A stretch of 30,934 bases of DNA from positions 1 to 30,934 of the forward strand of contig CAZLIC010000052.1 in assembly GCA_964559535.1 (NCBI GenBank), given 5' to 3'. Source of the stretch: CAZLIC01 sp964559535. GTDB lineage: Bacteria; Pseudomonadota; Alphaproteobacteria; Rhodobacterales; Rhodobacteraceae. This document shows positions 25,032 to 30,934 of this stretch, piece after piece. Positions within the stretch are counted from its first letter, which is position 1; each line of letters starts with the position of its first letter. Position numbers and translations under genes: made by a program. The notes under the pieces were generated by a model. The model was given only the letters and a program-made list of their open reading frames with translations. It was not told where the DNA came from and did not search any database.

Positions 25032-26117
25032 CTAGCCCTGCCCCCACCCTTCTGCCTGCATTTCGCGCAACCGGCTTGCGGTGCGTTCAAACTCGAACGA
25101 TCCCTCGCCCTCGATGTACAGCCGTTCGGGCACCTCGGCGGCGCTGGCCACCAGCCGCACCTTCGCTTCGTACAGTGCATCCACCAGCGTCACGAACCGC
25201 TTCGCCTCGTTGTAGTTTGATGACGACATCTGCGGAATGTCCTCCAGGATCAGCACCCGCACGGCCCGCGCAATCGCCAGAAAATCGCCGGGGCCCAGCG
25301 GGCGCGCGCACATCTCCCAGAAGCTCGCCCGGCCCACACCGCTGGCAAAGCGCGGCAGATCCACCTGCCGACCGTTCACCGGCAACACCAGCGGCTGCGG
25401 CACCGCCGCCCCCGTCAGATCGTCCCAGATCGCCTGCAACTGGCCCCGCGCGCTGCCCGCGGGGGTGAACCACACCTGCGCGCCCTCCAGCCGGTGCTGG
25501 CGATAGTCGGTCGGGCTTTCCAGCTCCACCACCTGCATCCGCGCGCGCAGAAGGTCGATGAAAGGCAGGAAAAGGGGGCGGTTCAGGCCGTTCTTGTACA
25601 GATCTTCCGGTACCCGGTTCGACGTGGCCACGATCACCACGCCCGCCGCCCAGATCTTGTCGAACAGGCGGCCCACGATCATGGCGTCGGTGATGTCGGT
25701 GACCTGCAACTCGTCAAAGGCCAGCAGCCGCAGGTCGCGTACCATCGCCTCGGCCACCGGCTCCAGCGCGTCCTCGACGCCCTTCTTGCGCGCGGCGTGC
25801 AGCCCGTGGTGCACCTCCTGCATGAAGGCATGGAAATGCACGCGCCGCTTGGCCGTGCTGTCGGTCGCCTCGGCCATCAGGTCCATCAGCATCGACTTGC
25901 CGCGCCCCACGCCCCCCCACAGGTACAGACCCTGCGGCGGCTCGGGCGGGCGGGCAAAACGCGCGAAAAGACCGCGCCTGCGCTCGCCCTGCTCTTCGAC
26001 CCAGAGTCGGATCGCCTCGAGCCGCGGCAGGACGGCATGTTGCGCCGGGTCGGGCCGCAGGTTGCCTGCCGCCACGCGCGCTTCGTAGATTTCGGTCAGA
26101 CTGTGCCGCATGGCCAT
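25032..26117 (-). CDS. zapE: Cell division ATPase ZapE (AFG1-like)
   Basis: 361 aa. A single AAA-type domain with Walker A GGVGRGKS (68-75) and Walker B LLAFDE (131-136), then sensor-like ATSNRVPEDLY and the C-terminal FEFERTASRLREM that marks the AFG1/ZapE family. In proteobacteria ZapE associates with the Z-ring; the mitochondrial relative is AFG1. Two in-frame ATGs (26117 and 26111) are possible starts and neither has a strong Shine-Dalgarno. It follows a small membrane-protein gene on the same strand. Confidence 0.93.
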   Translation of the reverse strand: MAMRHSLTEIYEARVAAGNLRPDPAQHAVLPRLEAIRLWVEEQGERRRGLFARFARPPEPPQGLYLWGGVGRGKSMLMDLMAEATDSTAKRRVHFHAFMQEVHHGLHAARKKGVEDALEPVAEAMVRDLRLLAFDELQVTDITDAMIVGRLFDKIWAAGVVIVATSNRVPEDLYKNGLNRPLFLPFIDLLRARMQVVELESPTDYRQHRLEGAQVWFTPAGSARGQLQAIWDDLTGAAVPQPLVLPVNGRQVDLPRFASGVGRASFWEMCARPLGPGDFLAIARAVRVLILEDIPQMSSSNYNEAKRFVTLVDALYEAKVRLVASAAEVPERLYIEGEGSFEFERTASRLREMQAEGWGQG

Positions 26118-26133
26118 GGTTTACCGGGGCCTG

Positions 26134-26155
26134 CGCCGGCGCGGAAGTGCCGGCG
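26134..26155. repeat. Hairpin with GGAA loop between zapE and the small membrane gene
   Basis: A 9-bp stem (26134-26142 with 26147-26155, one G:T pair) with a GNRA-like GGAA loop. It lies in the 46-bp gap between two minus-strand genes and has no U-tract. It may stabilise RNA or attenuate zapE. Weak support. Confidence 0.3.
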
Positions 26156-26163
26156 GGAAAGCG

Positions 26164-26376
26164 TCAGCGGCGCCACAGGCCACGCGCTGCCTTCCAGGCC
26201 GAGATGCCGCCAAACAGCCCGCCGACGCCCAGCACCTCCACCAGCCCCGGCCCTTCCGGAATGCCGTGCACGTAAACCGCCACCCCGATCAGCACCAGGA
26301 TCAGCAGCGAAATGCCCAGCCGCACCCACAGCTCGGGCCTTTCGGGGCCACGGCGGGGGGCGGGTTCCCGGGTCAC
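26164..26376 (-). CDS. Small two-helix membrane protein
   Basis: 70 aa. After a basic proline-rich start (residues 1-15), two hydrophobic segments are predicted, at about 19-36 (LGISLLILVLIGVAVYV) and 43-60 (LVEVLGVGGLFGGISAW). I do not recognise a family. The GTG start at 26376 was chosen because it overlaps the TGA of the upstream metallo-beta-lactamase-fold gene (GTGA), implying coupled translation. A longer frame from 26424 runs into that gene and is not protein-like. Function unknown. Confidence 0.65.
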   Translation of the reverse strand: MTREPAPRRGPERPELWVRLGISLLILVLIGVAVYVHGIPEGPGLVEVLGVGGLFGGISAWKAARGLWRR

Positions 26377-27206
26377 AGCGCAAACTCCTCGCCGTCGCGC
26401 GCCACCGCCACATCGCCGTCCCACAGCGCCCGCGCGCGGGCCATCCAGTCGGCGCGCTTGCCCCGCTCGGGGATCAGCCCCGACAGCACCAGCCGCCCGA
26501 CGCCTGCCGCCTGCGCCAGTGCCAACACCTGATCCAGCGTCGCGTGCCCCTGTTCCACCACGGCCGCCAGCTGCCGCGCGCCCGGCGTGCCCGCCAGCCG
26601 CGTGCGCAACCCGTCGGGGCTCACCGCCCCGTGCACCAGTGCATCGGCCCCGCGCGCGAAGTCGGCCAGCGGTGCATGCGCCGCTGCGTCGCCCACCACC
26701 ACCACGCGGCGGCTGCCCGCCAACCGCCAGGCCCGCGCATGTTCGCAGGGGGGGTGCGGCACCGGCAGGCTGTCCAGCACCAGTCCCGGCGCAATCTCGA
26801 CCGGCGTTCCTTCGTGCACCTGCACGAAGCTGTCGAACGGCGGCAATCCGGCGGTGTAGTGGCGCAGCGTGGTGTCATAGGCCAGCGCCTGCATCACGCC
26901 CTGCAGCATCCGCGCCGTGCCGGGCGGGCCACACAGGGCGAGCGGCGTCGCCCGTCCGGCCAGCCAGATGCCGTGCAGCACTGCCCCCAGGTCCAGCACA
27001 TGGCCCGCCTGCAGATGCGTCAGGCACACCGCGTCAATCGCCGCCCGCCCCGCGCCCAGCCTTTCGGCCAGCACGGCCGCGCTGCCCGGCCCTGCATCCA
27101 CCAGCACGCGCGCACCGTCCAGGTCGATCAGCGCGCAGGCCGCAGGCCGGCCGGTGGCCATGGCGGCCTGGCCGCTGGCCGTGCCCGGGATCATCAGCCT
27201 GTTCAT
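26373..27206 (-). CDS. Metallo-beta-lactamase-fold protein with degenerate metal site
   Basis: 277 aa from the ATG at 27206 (a longer frame to 27269 lacks support). The fold resembles RNase Z/AHL-lactonase-type proteins (VLVDAGPGSAAVL, DAVCLTHLQAGHVLDLG). The hallmark THxHxDH reads THLQAGH (63-69), so the second His is Gln66 and the Asp is Gly68. Further on His151 and Asp173 (VVVVGDAA) are kept, but the last His of the usual LSHLIP is Gly243 (LSGLIP). Two or three ligands of the dinuclear site are thus gone. It is probably a non-canonical or inactive relative that may bind rather than cleave. A small membrane protein overlaps its end. Confidence 0.75.
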   Translation of the reverse strand: MNRLMIPGTASGQAAMATGRPAACALIDLDGARVLVDAGPGSAAVLAERLGAGRAAIDAVCLTHLQAGHVLDLGAVLHGIWLAGRATPLALCGPPGTARMLQGVMQALAYDTTLRHYTAGLPPFDSFVQVHEGTPVEIAPGLVLDSLPVPHPPCEHARAWRLAGSRRVVVVGDAAAHAPLADFARGADALVHGAVSPDGLRTRLAGTPGARQLAAVVEQGHATLDQVLALAQAAGVGRLVLSGLIPERGKRADWMARARALWDGDVAVARDGEEFAL

Positions 27207-27290
27207 GCCTTGCGTTCCCGCTGCCCTGCGCCTGCCCGCAACCTGCCGCAACCCGTCTGGCCGGTGCAAGCCCGCTTGATGCCCGCAGGC

Positions 27291-28397
27291 TCAGGCCGCG
27301 GCACGCGCCATTCCGCGCATCGCAGCCAGTGACGCCACCGCCACCAGGGCCGCTATCCCCGCGATGCACAGGAACAGCGCCGCATCGCCCGCACGGGCCA
27401 TCACTGCCCCCAGGATCACCGGCGCCGAAATGCCCCCTGCCAGGCCCGCCGCAATCACCGTGGGCGTCACCCGCGGGTGGTCCCCCATGATCCGCACCGA
27501 AGAGACATAGAAGGCCGGAAAGTACAGGCTGGCGGCCCCGCCCAGCACCACGAACAGCCAGGTCCACCCGGTGGCCGCCAGTGCCGCCGCGCAGATCGCC
27601 GTCACCGCCACCGCGCCAAGGTACATGGGAAACGGCGGCACCATCGCCGCTACCCCCACCAGCGCCAGCCGCGCCACCAGGAAGGCCGCAAAGAAGGCCG
27701 ACAGGGCCTGCGCCGCCCCCGTTTCCGTCTGGCCCAGCGCGATCAGTGCCACCGGGCCCAGCCCGATCAGGCTGGCCTCCATCCCCACGGCCACGGCTCC
27801 GAAGGCCAAAATGCCCAGATGCGGCGTGAAAGGCCCGCCACCCTGCGCCGCGGCCGCAACCGGGGTATCACGCGCCACCAGAAACGTCGCCCCGGCCAGT
27901 GCCGCCACAATCAGGTAGGCCAGTTGCGGATCGCTGCCCAGCGCCACAAAGACCAGGGGCGCGCCAATGGCACCCGCTGCAAAGATTGCGTTCAGCAGCG
28001 CCACCATCGACGGCCCCCGCGCGCCGAACCGTGACAGGAAGCGCCGGTTGTAGATCACCGTGGAAATGCCGATGCCATAGCCCAGCGCCAGCGCCCCCAG
28101 CAGCGTCACGGCAAAGCTCAGCCCGCTGCCAATGATCGCCGCCCCCACCGCCATGCCCCCCAGTGCCATCCGCGGGGTGCCCCAACGGTCTTTCAGGAAC
28201 ATCAGCGCCACGCCAAAGGCCGAACCCACCCAGTGCACCGAGATCAGCATGCCGGCACTGCCTGTCTCGATGCCGAACTCCCGCGCAAAGGCCGGGATCG
28301 CCGGGCCATAGATAGACTGCGCCGCGCCCATCACGATGAACGAGATGCACCCCGCGATCACAAGCACTGCGTTCGCGGCAATCGCCTGCACCATCAT
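27291..28397 (-). CDS. MFS transporter
   Basis: 368 aa, about 12 hydrophobic helices. The loop between helices 2 and 3 reads LKDRWGTPRMALGGMAVG, the MFS motif-A type (Gly/Asp/Arg). Protein-wide composition is Gly/Ala/Leu rich. The start is placed at 28397, the first of two consecutive ATGs; an AGGGG lies 4-7 nt upstream, so the second ATG (28394) is equally likely. The longer frame upstream to 28481 is hydrophilic and unsupported. Substrate is unknown. It is divergent from the GST-like gene and 84 bp from the MBL-fold gene. Confidence 0.87.
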   Translation of the reverse strand: MMVQAIAANAVLVIAGCISFIVMGAAQSIYGPAIPAFAREFGIETGSAGMLISVHWVGSAFGVALMFLKDRWGTPRMALGGMAVGAAIIGSGLSFAVTLLGALALGYGIGISTVIYNRRFLSRFGARGPSMVALLNAIFAAGAIGAPLVFVALGSDPQLAYLIVAALAGATFLVARDTPVAAAAQGGGPFTPHLGILAFGAVAVGMEASLIGLGPVALIALGQTETGAAQALSAFFAAFLVARLALVGVAAMVPPFPMYLGAVAVTAICAAALAATGWTWLFVVLGGAASLYFPAFYVSSVRIMGDHPRVTPTVIAAGLAGGISAPVILGAVMARAGDAALFLCIAGIAALVAVASLAAMRGMARAAA

Positions 28398-28526
28398 ATA
28401 CCCCTGTTCCCGGACCCCGGCATCGCGACCGGCAAGTGCCCTGTCAAGCCGCAAGGGGGTTGCAGGGCGCATCCCGGCCATGCAGGTTCGGCATGGCTCG
28501 TCACAGGGGCCAAGAAGGGAGCGGCG

Positions 28527-29153
28527 ATGGCAGTGGTGCTTTACGACTATGCGCGATCCTCGGCCGCCTACCGCGTGCGCATTGCGCTGAACCTGTGCGG
28601 CATCCCATGGGAAAGCCGCGTGGTGAACCTGCTGTCGGGCGACCAGAAGGGGGCCGAAAACCTGTCACGCAACCCGCAGGGACTGGTGCCCACGCTGATG
28701 ATCGACGGGCTGCGTCTGGTGCAGTCGCTGGCCATCATCGAGTACCTGGATGAAACGCGGGGGGCGGGCTTCCTGCCGACCGATCCGGCCGGCCGGGCGC
28801 GGGTGCGGGCGCTGGCCCATGCCGTGGCCATGGAAATCGCGCCGGTCTGCAACCTCTCGGTCCGCACCCGGGCGGCGGAAATCTCGGGCGGGCGGCTGAC
28901 GGCGGGGGACTGGTCGCGCCCGGTGATCGAGGGCGGGCTTTCGGCGCTTGACGTCATGCTGCAGGACAGCCCGCCCGGCGCCTTCGCCCATGGCGACAAG
29001 CCGGGGCTGGCCGACGTCGTGCTGCTGCCGCAGGTCTACAACGCGCGGCGGGCGTCCATTGACGTGGACCAGTGGCCGCGCATCGCCGCCATCGCTGCCG
29101 CGATGGACGCCCTGCCCGCCGTCGCTGCCGCCCACCCGGACCGCGCGGCCTAG
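28527..29153 (+). CDS. maiA: Maleylacetoacetate isomerase-like glutathione S-transferase
   Basis: 208 aa. The N-terminal thioredoxin-fold domain has the MaiA-type SSAAYRVRIALNLCG (11-25), NPQGLVPTL with the cis-Pro, and QSLAIIEYLDE. The C-terminal helical domain follows (HAVAMEIAPVCNL, DVVLLPQVYNA). Family members isomerise maleylacetoacetate to fumarylacetoacetate in tyrosine breakdown. Its usual partners (homogentisate dioxygenase, fumarylacetoacetase) are not in the window, so the exact substrate is less certain. The ATG at 28527 has AAGGGAG upstream. Its TAG stop shares the 4-bp palindrome CTAG with the convergent EamA gene. Confidence 0.83.
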   Translation: MAVVLYDYARSSAAYRVRIALNLCGIPWESRVVNLLSGDQKGAENLSRNPQGLVPTLMIDGLRLVQSLAIIEYLDETRGAGFLPTDPAGRARVRALAHAVAMEIAPVCNLSVRTRAAEISGGRLTAGDWSRPVIEGGLSALDVMLQDSPPGAFAHGDKPGLADVVLLPQVYNARRASIDVDQWPRIAAIAAAMDALPAVAAAHPDRAA

Positions 29154-30073
29154 CCCTGCGGCGTCATCGCCTTGCGCTGCCGCGCCCGCTCCAGCCCCAG
29201 TTTCCGCTCGCGCCAGATGATCAGCACACCCGCCGCCACCACCAGCGCGGCCCCACCCAGCACCGCCCCCGTCGGCACCTCGTCAAACACCCACCAGCCA
29301 ATGACGATGGCAAACAGGATCGAGGCATAGTCGAACGGAGCCACCACCGAGGCGTCGGCATGGCGGTAGGATGATGTCAGCAGGATCTGCCCCAGCCCGC
29401 CCAGCAACCCGCACAGCACCAGAAGCACCGCCTCTTTCAACGTCGGCACCACCCACCCGAACGGCAGCGTCACCAGGGACAGGCAGGCCGCGGTGACCGA
29501 AAACCAGAAGACAATCGCCGACGTGGCCTCGGTGTTCACCAGCTTGCGCACGAACACCTGCGCCAGCGCCGCGAACACCGCGCCAGTCAGCACCAGCATG
29601 GCGCCGAAGGCCTCGGTCGCCTGCACCGTCTCTTGCCCCGCCAGCGTCAACCGCGGCGACAGCACGATCAGCACCCCCGCCAGCCCAAGGACAACCGCCG
29701 AAATCCGGAAAACCCGCACCTCTTCGCCCAGAAACATCGCGGCGAAGATCACCGTCAGCAGCGGCGCGGCATAGCCCAGCGCCGTCACCTCGGGCAGCGG
29801 CAGGAAGGCGAGCCCCGCAAACCCCAGGCCCATCGCCGTGGTGCCCACCACCCCGCGCCAGACATGGCCGATGGGGTTTGCCGCGCGAAACCCGGTGGCC
29901 AGTTCACCCGTGAAGGCCAGCCAGGCCACAATCACCGGAATGGCAAAGAACGACCGGAAGAACACCGCCTCGCCGGGCGGAACACGGCCCGACACGGCCT
30001 TGATCACCGACGCCATGACGATGAACACAAGAACGGAGGCCAGCTTCAGGGCAATGCCGCGCAGGGGTCGCAT
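29150..30073 (-). CDS. EamA/DMT-superfamily transporter (second)
   Basis: 307 aa, ten predicted membrane helices in two EamA halves. The first half carries FFRSFFAIPVIVAWL and VTALGYAAPLLTVIFAAMFLGEEV, the second VVAPFDYASILFAIVIGWWVFDEVP. The C-terminal tail is basic. It probably exports a small metabolite. The ATG at 30073 was chosen because it starts the first helix region; no strong Shine-Dalgarno is visible. The frame continues upstream to 30721 but that part is the antisense of the gene at 30188. It is convergent with the GST gene, the two stops overlapping by 4 bp. Confidence 0.88.
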   Translation of the reverse strand: MRPLRGIALKLASVLVFIVMASVIKAVSGRVPPGEAVFFRSFFAIPVIVAWLAFTGELATGFRAANPIGHVWRGVVGTTAMGLGFAGLAFLPLPEVTALGYAAPLLTVIFAAMFLGEEVRVFRISAVVLGLAGVLIVLSPRLTLAGQETVQATEAFGAMLVLTGAVFAALAQVFVRKLVNTEATSAIVFWFSVTAACLSLVTLPFGWVVPTLKEAVLLVLCGLLGGLGQILLTSSYRHADASVVAPFDYASILFAIVIGWWVFDEVPTGAVLGGAALVVAAGVLIIWRERKLGLERARQRKAMTPQG

Positions 30074-30187
30074 GGGGCCAGTGTTCCACGGCGGGCACCA
30101 CGCGGCAACCTGCAATCTGGTCAAACCCGCTATGCAGACGAATTCGGGGCTGCTAGCCTTTTCCCGCAATTGCGCAAAGGGATTCCC

Positions 30188-30934
30188 ATGGCCAGCTTCG
30201 TGATAACCGGCAATTCCCAAACCGCCCAGACGCTTGCTGCGGGCGAGAACGGGTTTGTCGGGGCAATCGGGTCGCTTTTCACCGAAACCGCAACCGCCGT
30301 AACGATCACCGGTTCGTCCTCGCTGACGGTGCTGGGCGCGGTCGGCACGGCCGAGGCCAGCGCTGCGGTGCGCACCTCGGGCACAGTCGCGGATATCAGC
30401 ATCGTGCTGGGCACGCAGGGCAGCATCACCTCGGGCCTGACCGACGCCATCCGCCTGTCGATCAGCAGCGACCTTGACCTGCGCAACGCTGGGCTGATTT
30501 CCGGCAACGATACGGGGGTGTTCGTGCAGGGGATCACGACCGGCAACCAATCGGCCGAAATCGTGAACGACGGCACGATCATGGCGCGCGACACGGCGCT
30601 GAGCTTCGGTGTCGAGCTTGAGGCGGTTGTGGTCTCGAACAGCGGAACGATCACCGCCGCCGACCCTTTCCGCACGGCAATCGACGCAGGAGGGAACGGG
30701 TTCGGGCAAGAAGGACCTCAATTTCGACTTTCGAATACGGGGAACATCATCGGGCGTGTGGCTGGCGGCGACAGCAACATCGACAATGCGGGCCAGATCC
30801 TTGGCGAAGTTTCTGCCGGTTCCCTGGGCCTCACCAACACCGGGACAATCACCGGATGGATCAATTCCGCACGCTCAACCATAGGAGCGTCTGATCTACG
30901 GCTGCGGCTTCGCTGGGATGGCCGCCTGAGCGTC
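30188..30934 (+). CDS. Large repeat-rich, probably exported protein (N-terminal part, runs off window)
   Basis: At least 249 aa from an ATG with AAAGGGA upstream; no stop before the window edge. There is no Sec signal peptide. The sequence is rich in Ser, Thr, Gly, Asn and Ala with loosely repeated units of the kind NxGxIxG or NDGTI (for example NAGLISG, NDGTIMA, NSGTITA, NTGNIIG, NAGQILG, NTGTITG). These predict a right-handed parallel beta-helix, as in large adhesins and in RTX-type proteins secreted by type I systems. The opening MASFVITGNSQTAQTLAAGENG is short of aromatic residues. Base composition is less GC-biased than in neighbours. It is probably a surface or secreted protein; the C-terminal domain, which would decide, is missing. 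Confidence 0.75.
   Translation, partial: MASFVITGNSQTAQTLAAGENGFVGAIGSLFTETATAVTITGSSSLTVLGAVGTAEASAAVRTSGTVADISIVLGTQGSITSGLTDAIRLSISSDLDLRNAGLISGNDTGVFVQGITTGNQSAEIVNDGTIMARDTALSFGVELEAVVVSNSGTITAADPFRTAIDAGGNGFGQEGPQFRLSNTGNIIGRVAGGDSNIDNAGQILGEVSAGSLGLTNTGTITGWINSARSTIGASDLRLRLRWDGRLSV

Noticed and set aside
22362..25220. 952-residue open frame on the plus strand opposite GS, EamA and zapE
   Set aside because: High-GC antisense shadow; composition is Arg/His/Gln/Gly-rich and it spans three real minus-strand genes and a gap.
30860..30934. A frameshift near the end of the window in the repeat-rich gene, because the last ~15 residues are basic and unlike the repeats
   Set aside because: Both other forward frames contain stops within this stretch, so no better frame is available; the change may mark a domain boundary.

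Overview
The window is about 31 kb of very GC-rich, gene-dense chromosomal DNA. Gene content and order point to an alphaproteobacterium of the Rhodobacterales (Paracoccaceae; Rhodobacter/Gemmobacter/Tabrizicola-like). The supporting signs are the run gpmI-envC-ctpA-rppH, DUF6455- and DUF6473-type proteins, an Mn-dependent pyrophosphatase, and an FnrL-type operator. The genus cannot be fixed by reading alone. Most of the window is core or metabolic sequence. I see no phage, transposase, CRISPR array or rRNA.

Layout. (1) 1-1501: the 3' part of recJ, then a tRNA-Glu(UUC). (2) 1864-5856: a four-gene ABC importer operon (binding protein, two permeases, ATPase), with a strong hairpin terminator/attenuator after the binding-protein gene. 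(3) 6145-7038: a HAD-IIA phosphatase on the minus strand. (4) 7081-9599: an ECF sigma factor, an overlapping three-helix membrane protein (probable anti-sigma factor) and an RTX calcium-binding protein. The same promoter-like motif, with the same spacing, precedes both the sigma gene and the RTX gene. (5) 9641-12769: minus-strand genes for pyrophosphatase, purine nucleoside phosphorylase, a four-cysteine DUF6455 protein behind a perfect FNR box, and 3-hydroxybutyryl-CoA dehydrogenase. (6) 12886-13749: a DUF6473-type gene behind a near-consensus sigma-54 promoter. (7) 13857-18333: gpmI-envC-ctpA-rppH, tightly packed. (8) 18576-24722: five minus-strand genes (FAD amino-acid oxidoreductase, Fe-alcohol dehydrogenase, aldehyde dehydrogenase, glutamine-synthetase-like ligase, EamA transporter) that look like an amine/amino-acid catabolic module. 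A perfect 24-bp inverted repeat is wedged into it. (9) 25032-28397: zapE, a small membrane protein, a metallo-beta-lactamase-fold protein that has lost several metal ligands, and an MFS transporter. (10) 28527-30934: a maleylacetoacetate-isomerase-like GST, a second EamA transporter, and the 5' part of a large repeat-rich, probably exported protein running off the end.

The best candidate for an undescribed system is the sigma / membrane protein / RTX unit at 7081-9599. Sequence alone suggests an autoregulated envelope- or surface-response circuit whose output is a secreted calcium-binding protein. Two further regulatory signals stand out: the FNR palindrome before the four-Cys protein and the sigma-54 promoter before the DUF6473-type gene. 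All functional assignments come from recognising motifs by eye, and no database search was run.
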